DNA of 64,000 nucleotides from Methylotenera sp. (GTDB taxonomy: Bacteria > Pseudomonadota > Gammaproteobacteria > Burkholderiales > Methylophilaceae). Of the stretch, positions 58,591 through 64,000 are shown in pieces (the first letter of the stretch is position 1; each line of letters begins with the position of its first letter). The stretch is from assembly GCA_013140755.1 (NCBI GenBank), contig JABFSF010000026.1, positions 41,971 to 105,970 of the forward strand. Reading direction: 5' to 3'. Made by a program: the position numbers and the translations under genes. A model generated the notes under the pieces. That model did not search any database. It saw nothing but the letters and a program-made list of their open reading frames with translations, and was not told where the DNA came from.

Positions 58591-59134
58591 TTAAAACATC
58601 CTCAGATTTGATTGCACGCTTGGCTTAACTCAACAGTATCTTCAAGTTGAGAAATCTCCTCTTTTGAGGAGAGTGATATTGAAGCTTGGTCACGACTCTT
58701 GCCAATAATATCATTCAAACTCTATGGTATTAAATCATTTATAAGTTTTGTTAAGTTATCCATTTCATGAAACTTTATCATGAAAATAACTAATCTAAGT
58801 AATTGATATGTATATACAAATCTATGTTTCTGTATTACTAATGCATGAATTAAAATTGCTACGATGGTAATCGTTCTGCGGGCTAGATACTAATAAATGT
58901 AAGGGATGCTTTATTCTGATAAAAATATGTTTTTCATATCAAAAAATATTTTGGTCGATGTTTCATCTACAAAGATAACTCCTCAGAGATATAACTGAAA
59001 AACAATTGCTGTCAGCTTGGGGTCAGCTTCGCGCTATAAGATGGAATCCATGGTGACAGATAAAGCAACAAATAAATCTCAGCCAGCAATTCTTGATGCA
59101 GTACCTATTATTACTTTATTCTTTGGAGGTTTAA
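58591..59134. other. AT-rich gap, right part of the island
   Basis: About 540 bp with no credible gene. It includes an inverted repeat TTTCATGA-7-TCATGAAA (58763-58785) with outer GTTAT/ATAAC arms, which may be a regulatory site or an old element end. Towards 59000 the composition returns to normal and leads into the Ala/Lys-rich protein gene with RBS GGAGG. Confidence 0.5.
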
Positions 59135-59410
59135 ATGAACAAATTTTTAGCAACATTGTTGGCTGGCGCATTTGCATTAACATTAGGTGCATCAGCATTT
59201 GCCGCTGACGCAGCTAAACCAGCAGAAGCTGTAAAAGCGACAGCAACTAAAGCTGCTGAACCAGTAAAAGTCGAAGCGGCTGCAGTTAAGCCAGCGGCTG
59301 AAGCTAAGGCAGCACCTGCAAAAGCAGCGAAAAAACATCATAAACATGCAAAAAAAGCAGTTAAAACAGCAGCACCATCTGATGCCGCAGCAGCGCTAAC
59401 TGGCAAATAA
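59135..59410 (+). CDS. Exported Ala/Lys-rich low-complexity protein
   Basis: 91 aa. Clean Sec signal peptide (MNKFLATLLAGAFALTLGAS AFA) then a low-complexity mature part built from Ala, Lys, Pro and Val (AAKPAEAVKATATKAAEPVK) with a basic HHKHAKKAVK patch. Similar histone-like periplasmic proteins are common in Betaproteobacteria; function unknown, possibly cell-wall or nucleic-acid/metal binding by the His-Lys patch. RBS GGAGG and a strong terminator downstream support a real, well-expressed gene. Confidence 0.85.
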   Translation: MNKFLATLLAGAFALTLGASAFAADAAKPAEAVKATATKAAEPVKVEAAAVKPAAEAKAAPAKAAKKHHKHAKKAVKTAAPSDAAAALTGK

Positions 59411-59455
59411 GATTTAGAAGCCAGATTTAAGTCTAGTCAAATTAAAGCATGTGAT

Positions 59456-59482
59456 AGGGGTAGAGAAATCTACCCCTTTTTT
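59456..59482 (+). terminator. Terminator after the Ala/Lys-rich gene
   Basis: AGGGGTAGA-GAAA-TCTACCCCT followed by TTTTT: a nine-bp perfect stem closed by a stable GAAA tetraloop plus a T-run. Confidence 0.92.
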
Positions 59483-59679
59483 CATTTAAACTTCGTCTTG
59501 AAATGATGAATATTGCGATACTTCAAAACCACCTTAGTTTTTTTAGTTTGGAAAAGTATGTTGGATAATGCATACGTTACGAACGGCAGCTTTCAGGAAA
59601 GCAAAAATGAGGAGCCAAGGGCAGGTTCGGGCCCATTTGAGACTGTCGCTAATCTTTATCAATCGGCAACTAAGGGGGG

Positions 59680-60068
59680 ACAAAGCTGCCGTTTATCATC
59701 GTGAAGTCACGCGTCAAATGGGTAAAACTAATCTGCATTTCACAACCCCCATGATGCAATTGCAAGACCCTAAGCAAACCAAAATTCTGATCGTCACGCT
59801 TGCAGAGAAAACACCTGTATTGGAAGCGGCAAACCTTCAATCTGACTTACGACGTGCTGGGATTGAGCCTTGGGCATGGGTGATTAACAACAGTGTTGCA
59901 GCAACTGTTACTAACTCGCCTTTGCTACATCAAAGAGCACTTAACGAGCTAGTTGAGATTAATGCAGTGGAGCAAGATTATTCAAAACGATATGCCGTTG
60001 TAGCAATGCTTAAAGATGAGCCAATTGGTGTGGCTCGATTACTAGAGTTAGCTGGAAGCAATAATTAA
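59680..60068 (+). pseudogene. arsA: 3' remnant of arsA (arsenical pump ATPase)
   Basis: The C-terminal ~125 residues of ArsA are recognisable: YHREVTRQMGKTNLHFTTPM, MQLQDPKQTKILIVTLAEKT, PVLEAANLQSDLRRAGIEPW and WVINNSVAATVTNSPLLHQR. Both P-loop ATPase domains are otherwise missing, and the upstream part of the frame (from 59568) has no ArsA similarity. This is a decayed relic of an arsenic-resistance operon, next to the copper/silver-type genes that follow. Confidence 0.85.
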
Positions 60069-60348
60069 AAGAGCTTCTGAAATGGTAGAGTAACATTCCA
60101 TCTTTTAATCATCGCAATAGAATTTTTGGGTATTCGTAAAGTTCTGTGTATTGACAAAATTTAAGGTAATGCTACAAAGTAGTTAAATCTCGTAAAATAA
60201 TGTCGATTTTAGTTTCTAATAGTCCGCTTTATGGCAATCTAATTGATAAGTTATGGGGCAAAAATCGGCCAAAACCTGTCGTTCAAGTCTAGCATATCAA
60301 CTTCAGAGCTTGTGCAATGAAGGCGGATAAAGCTACATAAAAGGTTGA
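60069..60348. other. Non-coding gap between arsA remnant and cusS
   Basis: 280 bp with no open frame of note and no clear hairpin terminator; composition AT-rich. Probably decayed sequence of the former metal-resistance locus. Confidence 0.45.
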
Positions 60349-61752
60349 TTAGCAGTTAGGAAAAGTAATTTTAAAACGAGTAGTACCTTTTGATGAAAAT
60401 ACCTGAATATTTCCTCGGTGGGCTTCAATAATCGATTTTGTTATGGCAAGCCCAAGTCCAGCGCCATCACTGGTTTTATGACGGGAAGGATCAACTCTAT
60501 AAAAGCGATCAAATAACCTAGATAGATGCTCCATCGCTATAGTTTCACCAGAATTTTCAATGGCAAGATTCGTTTCTTCAGGATTGGAATGATCGATGAA
60601 TACATTAATCGATCCGCCGTTTGGGGTGTGTCTAATGGCATTTGAAAGTAAGTTGCTTATAGCCCTGCGAAGCATTAGCCGGTCACCACTAACAGTACCT
60701 TGTCCGGTAAGAATCAGACTTACGCCTTGTTCATCTGCAATCGCTTCGTAGAAACCAAACAGCTCTCGCACTTCTTGAGCTAAGTCTACTATTTCGCTAC
60801 TTGGTATGATTAACCCATTATCAGCTTTTGCCAGAAAAAGCATATCGGCAATCATACGTGCCAGTCGCTCGTATTCTTCCAAGTTTGAATATAGTACCTC
60901 TCGATATTCCTCTGCCGACCTGCCCTTGGATAAAGCCACCTGCGTCTGAGTCATCAAATTGCTGATTGGTGTTCTTAACTCATGAGCTAGGTCAGATGAG
61001 AAATCTGATAAGCGATGGAATGAACCCTCAAGGCGCGTCAGCATTTCATTAAAGGCAATCGCAAGATTAGCTAATTCGGGAGGGACAGAGTTTGATGATA
61101 AACGATCACTCAAGTGACTTGCCGAAATTCCTTTTGCTACATCTGCCATTTGACGCACTGGAGCCAATCCTCGGCGAGCAGCAACCCAACCTAGCACTAT
61201 GGTTAATAGAATACCCGCGGTGATTGCCTTCCACAAATTATTATGAAATGCTTTCATGAAGGTCTGATGATGCTCAATATTAATTGCCAGTGCGACTTTG
61301 GTCGAGGACTGCCCAGTAATTCCAGTTTCTGCAAATGCAGAAATACCGCGATATATTTTTCCTTCTTGTTCCCACATCACGGGACTGGATTCACTTTCAC
61401 CAGATAAATCTTTACTTCTAGGTTTCTCAAGAAGGAAGGTGGCAAATGCTGCGTTTGGCGTAGTGAACAATATACGCTGGTCTGGCCCAAGGATTGCTAC
61501 TGAAAGGTCTGGATGCCCAATTAGCGCGTCAGAAAGAATCTGAGGAACGTTAGTGAGTTCGGATGAAGTTTTGACCTTAGCCAGTGCATGACGGACAAGT
61601 TCTAGCTTACCATGAAGCTCCATAAGGTCTTGTTCCTCAAAGTGTGATTCCACCAGAGAACCAACTAGCAGTCCTACTACAAGCAATATTAAAGTCGATG
61701 CTGTTGAAAAAAATAGCGTTAGACGTGAAGTAATTGATTTAGGATTCATCAT
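60349..61752 (-). CDS. cusS: Heavy-metal sensor histidine kinase (CusS-like)
   Basis: 467-aa inner-membrane kinase: N-terminal helix, periplasmic sensor (~residues 30-165), second helix ([20 protein letters not shown]), HAMP, dimerisation domain with [20 protein letters not shown] (phospho-His near 256) and HATPase ([32 protein letters not shown]). Matches the CusS/CopS/IrlS family sensing Cu+/Ag+ or other metals. Overlaps the response regulator by 4 bp. Confidence 0.9.
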   Translation of the reverse strand: MMNPKSITSRLTLFFSTASTLILLVVGLLVGSLVESHFEEQDLMELHGKLELVRHALAKVKTSSELTNVPQILSDALIGHPDLSVAILGPDQRILFTTPNAAFATFLLEKPRSKDLSGESESSPVMWEQEGKIYRGISAFAETGITGQSSTKVALAINIEHHQTFMKAFHNNLWKAITAGILLTIVLGWVAARRGLAPVRQMADVAKGISASHLSDRLSSNSVPPELANLAIAFNEMLTRLEGSFHRLSDFSSDLAHELRTPISNLMTQTQVALSKGRSAEEYREVLYSNLEEYERLARMIADMLFLAKADNGLIIPSSEIVDLAQEVRELFGFYEAIADEQGVSLILTGQGTVSGDRLMLRRAISNLLSNAIRHTPNGGSINVFIDHSNPEETNLAIENSGETIAMEHLSRLFDRFYRVDPSRHKTSDGAGLGLAITKSIIEAHRGNIQVFSSKGTTRFKITFPNC

Positions 61753-62426
61753 GATTCTGGGATTTCCAATACGTATCCCATGCCCCTGATAGTCTGGATG
61801 AGCTTAGGCTCGAATTCATCATCAATTTTTGCACGAAGTCGACGCATTGCAACTTCAATCACATTGGTGTCACTGTCGAAGTTCATGTCCCATACTTGTG
61901 ATGCAATCAGAGAACGAGGTAGTACCTCACCTTGACGCCGAATTAGCAATTCAAGAAGGGTAAATTCCTTGGCACTAAGGTCGATACGTTTACCTGCTCG
62001 TGTGACTCTGCGTCGCAAAATGTCCAATTCCAAGTCAGCAACATGTAGAAGCTCCGGCTCCTTACCTTTACCACGGCGCAACAACGTACGTACTCTTGCA
62101 AGCAGCTCAGAAAATGCAAACGGTTTGACGAGGTAATCATCAGCACCAAGCTCCAATCCCTTTACTCTATCCTCAATCTGGTCACGAGCTGAAAGGAATA
62201 GCACGGGCATGTGCTTACCCCCTTGCCTGACTCGCTGAAGAACTTGCCAGCCATCTAACTTAGGTAGCATGACATCAAGTACTACAAGATCGTAATCTTC
62301 AGTTAATGCTTGATGTACGCCATCGAGTCCATCACGCACTAAATCTACTACAAAGCCTGCTTCGGTTAAACCTTGTTTCAGGTAGTCGCCAGTTTTCTGT
62401 TCATCTTCGACTATTAAGACTTTCAT
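61749..62426 (-). CDS. cusR: Heavy-metal response regulator (CusR-like)
   Basis: 225-aa OmpR-family regulator: receiver [20 protein letters not shown] with phospho-acceptor D51 ([15 protein letters not shown]), then a winged-helix domain ([51 protein letters not shown]). Strongly similar to CusR/CopR. A CusR-type box lies in the divergent upstream region, expected to control this operon and the efflux genes. Confidence 0.93.
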   Translation of the reverse strand: MKVLIVEDEQKTGDYLKQGLTEAGFVVDLVRDGLDGVHQALTEDYDLVVLDVMLPKLDGWQVLQRVRQGGKHMPVLFLSARDQIEDRVKGLELGADDYLVKPFAFSELLARVRTLLRRGKGKEPELLHVADLELDILRRRVTRAGKRIDLSAKEFTLLELLIRRQGEVLPRSLIASQVWDMNFDSDTNVIEVAMRRLRAKIDDEFEPKLIQTIRGMGYVLEIPES

Positions 62427-62486
62427 CTTTTTCTCTCAGAGATTTATCAACGTGCTAATTGTTGCACGTACCGAGGCAAATTACCC

Positions 62487-62508
62487 AACATTACAAAATT
62501 GTAATGTT
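62487..62508. promoter_or_regulatory. CusR-like operator box
   Basis: Perfect inverted repeat AACATTACAA-AA-TTGTAATGTT. It has the same architecture as the E. coli CusR box (ACAA-N2-TTGT core with AT-rich arms). Located between divergent cusR and the Met/His-rich gene, 60 bp from the cusR start, consistent with control of both sides. Confidence 0.75.
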
Positions 62509-62627
62509 GTTGTAAGCAACCGGTAATACGCCGACCATGATAATGGTATTAGTCAAAAGGGTTCAAGTAGGAATTACCTTTTTGTAGTTATCTGTCTTTT
62601 TTTTAATTTTAGTTAGGAGTTTTTATT

Positions 62628-63023
62628 ATGAGCAAACACAACATTCACAAAATGATCGGCATTATTGCCATTAGTTGCATTGGCTTGATCTCTGCATCAG
62701 CTATCGCTGGTCCGGATAGTTTTCAAAGGGACATGATACAACGTGTTCAGCAAGCTAAGCTTAAACTACAGCAGGCTGAAGCAGCTAAGGGTGCTGAACA
62801 TAAAAAGCTCTTGGCTGAGCATACGCAGATGATGAAGGAAGATATGGATAAATGCCGAACAATGAAACCGAAGGAAGGATTGTCGGAGAAGGAGCGTGAA
62901 GAGTGGTATATCGAGCATAATAAGATCATGCAAGAGATTATGGATCAGATGATGCAAGAGAATCAAATGATGCATAAGATGGACGATATGCCTATGGATT
63001 CAGGTGACGCGCACAAGCATTAA
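62628..63023 (+). CDS. Periplasmic Met/His-rich protein of the metal locus
   Basis: 131 aa. Signal peptide (MIGIIAISCIGLISASAIAG), a coiled-coil-like Gln/Lys/Glu-rich helix (RDMIQRVQQAKLKLQQAEAA) and a C-terminus rich in Met and His (MDQMMQENQMMHKMDDMPMD SGDAHKH). Such Met/His clusters typically bind Cu+/Ag+ in the periplasm. Not a recognised CusF or CopC. RBS TTAGGAG before the ATG. Stands between the CusR-like box and the efflux gene. Confidence 0.75.
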   Translation: MSKHNIHKMIGIIAISCIGLISASAIAGPDSFQRDMIQRVQQAKLKLQQAEAAKGAEHKKLLAEHTQMMKEDMDKCRTMKPKEGLSEKEREEWYIEHNKIMQEIMDQMMQENQMMHKMDDMPMDSGDAHKH

Positions 63024-63030
63024 TTAAGTA

Positions 63031-63054
63031 CTGGGCGGATTAACTTTCGCCCAG
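63031..63054 (+). terminator. Hairpin after the Met/His-rich gene
   Basis: CTGGGCG-GATTAACTTT-CGCCCAG: a seven-bp perfect stem, but without a T-run. May attenuate transcription before the efflux operon rather than end it. Confidence 0.45.
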
Positions 63055-63187
63055 CTTCTAGCTATATTTAACTATGTGGCTAATCATTTACAAACAGTGT
63101 AAATATGACAACTTGTTTAATTATAAGTCGCATATAGTTATGCGAGTCAGTCCCTTAGCGGGTTTTGTATCAAAATATGAGGGTAAT

Positions 63188-64000
63188 ATGTCATTTTTAC
63201 GATTAGTAGCCGTTGCTGTTATGACAACAGTGCTATTTCCAATAGCTTCTGTGCAGGCAGAAACGCTGCACGAGGCATTAGAGTCTGCTTGGAACAGACA
63301 GCCAGCGCAACGTGCAGAAACTGCACGACTGGGTGAGCTTGAAGCCAAACGCCAAGCCACGACCAATTTAACGCCATTACCTAGCTCTATCTCATTGGGG
63401 CAGCGTACCGACCAAATTGGCAGTAATGTAGGTCAACGCCAAACCGACATTGAATTCTCTGCACCATTATGGTTACCAGGTCAGCGCGATAGCCAACGTG
63501 CCTTGGTAGAGGCTGAAACCAGTCGTTTTAGTGCCACACAAACCTTCACCAAATGGCGTCTTGCAGGTGAAGTGCGTTATTTATGGTGGGCAACGCGTCT
63601 CGCACAATCTGAAAAAGACCTCGCCAACCAACGTGTATCAAGTGCTCAAAAATTACTCTCCGATGTCGAGCGAAGGGTAAAAGCCGGTGACTTAGCCAGA
63701 GTAGATGCTAATCGTGTCAATGTAGCGTTACAGACGGCTAACATCGCCTTAAAAGATGCTGAAGCGCAAGCTTTCAGAGCAATGCAACAATTTACAGCGC
63801 TAACAGGTTTAACGGCTATACCGCAAGAAACTGAATCCGTTAATCTGCAGCCATCCGAAAATCATCCGCAAAAACTGGCAGCACAATCTTTATTCCTGGC
63901 ACAGAAGCGTTTGGATTTGATACGTTCAACACCAAGAGATGCACCTGAATTGTCCCTTGGCCTTACTCATCAAAAAGACATTTCAAATGACCCTTATAAC
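63188..64000 (+). CDS. TolC-family outer-membrane efflux protein (partial, N-terminal 271 aa)
   Basis: Outer-membrane factor of a CzcCBA/CusCBA-type heavy-metal RND pump. Signal peptide (MSFLRLVAVAVMTTVLFPIA SVQA), then TLHEALESAWNRQPAQRAET, long helices with ARLGELEAKRQATTNLTPLP, EVRYLWWATRLAQSEKDLAN and RRVKAGDLARVDANRVNVAL, typical of OEP repeats. The frame is open upstream to an ATG at 63140, but the ATG at 63188 (GAGGGT RBS) starts the signal peptide. Continues beyond the window; the membrane-fusion and RND genes are expected to follow. Confidence 0.9.
   Translation, partial: MSFLRLVAVAVMTTVLFPIASVQAETLHEALESAWNRQPAQRAETARLGELEAKRQATTNLTPLPSSISLGQRTDQIGSNVGQRQTDIEFSAPLWLPGQRDSQRALVEAETSRFSATQTFTKWRLAGEVRYLWWATRLAQSEKDLANQRVSSAQKLLSDVERRVKAGDLARVDANRVNVALQTANIALKDAEAQAFRAMQQFTALTGLTAIPQETESVNLQPSENHPQKLAAQSLFLAQKRLDLIRSTPRDAPELSLGLTHQKDISNDPYN

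Noticed and set aside
59017-59208. 63-codon frame before the Ala/Lys-rich gene
   Set aside because: Overlaps the clear signal-peptide gene in another frame; the latter has a perfect RBS and typical export signal.
59568-59680. Upstream part of the arsA remnant frame as a new N-terminal domain
   Set aside because: No ArsA similarity, no RBS at the frame start and low-complexity basic composition; it is more likely chance-open sequence joined to the relic.

Overview
The window looks like a chromosomal segment of a betaproteobacterium with modest GC content. A Methylophilaceae (Methylotenera-like) host is my best guess, from gene order (yicC - Ser/Thr kinase - PP2C - rph - rdgB - hemW; gltBD; glmUS; rpsO-pnp) and protein style; this is inference, not a database result. 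Both ends cut genes: metH at the left edge and an outer-membrane efflux gene (TolC family) at the right edge. No rRNA, tRNA or CRISPR array was seen.

Layout. 1-8.4 kb is a minus-strand housekeeping run: metH, recG, a PaiB-like FMN protein, ridA, bifunctional spoT/relA, rpoZ, gmk and an Anbu proteasome-like protease. 8.5-15.6 kb holds a LysR (NhaR-type) regulator, a 58-aa unannotated small gene with a strong ribosome-binding site, a short HPF-type ribosome hibernation factor, htpX and a set of membrane proteins (YqhA, AI-2E/PerM, CPA2 antiporter, TerC). 15.7-19.4 kb is the transglutaminase / alpha-E / circularly permuted ATP-grasp operon, a known functional partner set of Anbu, here about 8 kb away from it. 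19.7-24.4 kb is an envelope and general-stress cluster (two Crp/Fnr paralogues, pldA, CsbD, DUF883, a 48-aa lmo0937-like protein, a BON lipoprotein). 24.5-38.4 kb is core metabolism: glmU, glmS, rpsO, pnp, hemL, gltB, gltD.

38.4-42.4 kb is the most unusual locus. A single-chain restriction-modification enzyme (Type IIG / ISP-like nuclease-methylase) of 1303 codons carries three in-frame insertions made of GC-rich palindromic repeats. Two repeats flank a complete DUF559 (Vsr-like) endonuclease domain. Every insert is a multiple of three bases, and removing them restores a protein of about 1016 aa. It looks like a palindrome-plus-nuclease mobile element that tolerates or favours insertion into coding sequence.

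42.4-55.3 kb returns to core genes: yicC, kinase/phosphatase pair, rph, rdgB, hemW, argH, an AlgZ/AlgR-type two-component system, corA, a ZnuD-like TonB receptor with a DUF2946-like partner. At 55.3-56.2 kb ttcA has lost its normal N-terminus and its SGGKDS PP-loop exactly at the border of an AT-rich island (56.2-59.1 kb) with an XRE regulator, a perfect 15-bp inverted-repeat operator, two unknown genes and a HAD phosphatase-like gene. The right end is a heavy-metal region: an arsA 3' remnant, a CusS/CusR-type two-component system, a CusR-like box, a Met/His-rich periplasmic protein and the efflux gene.
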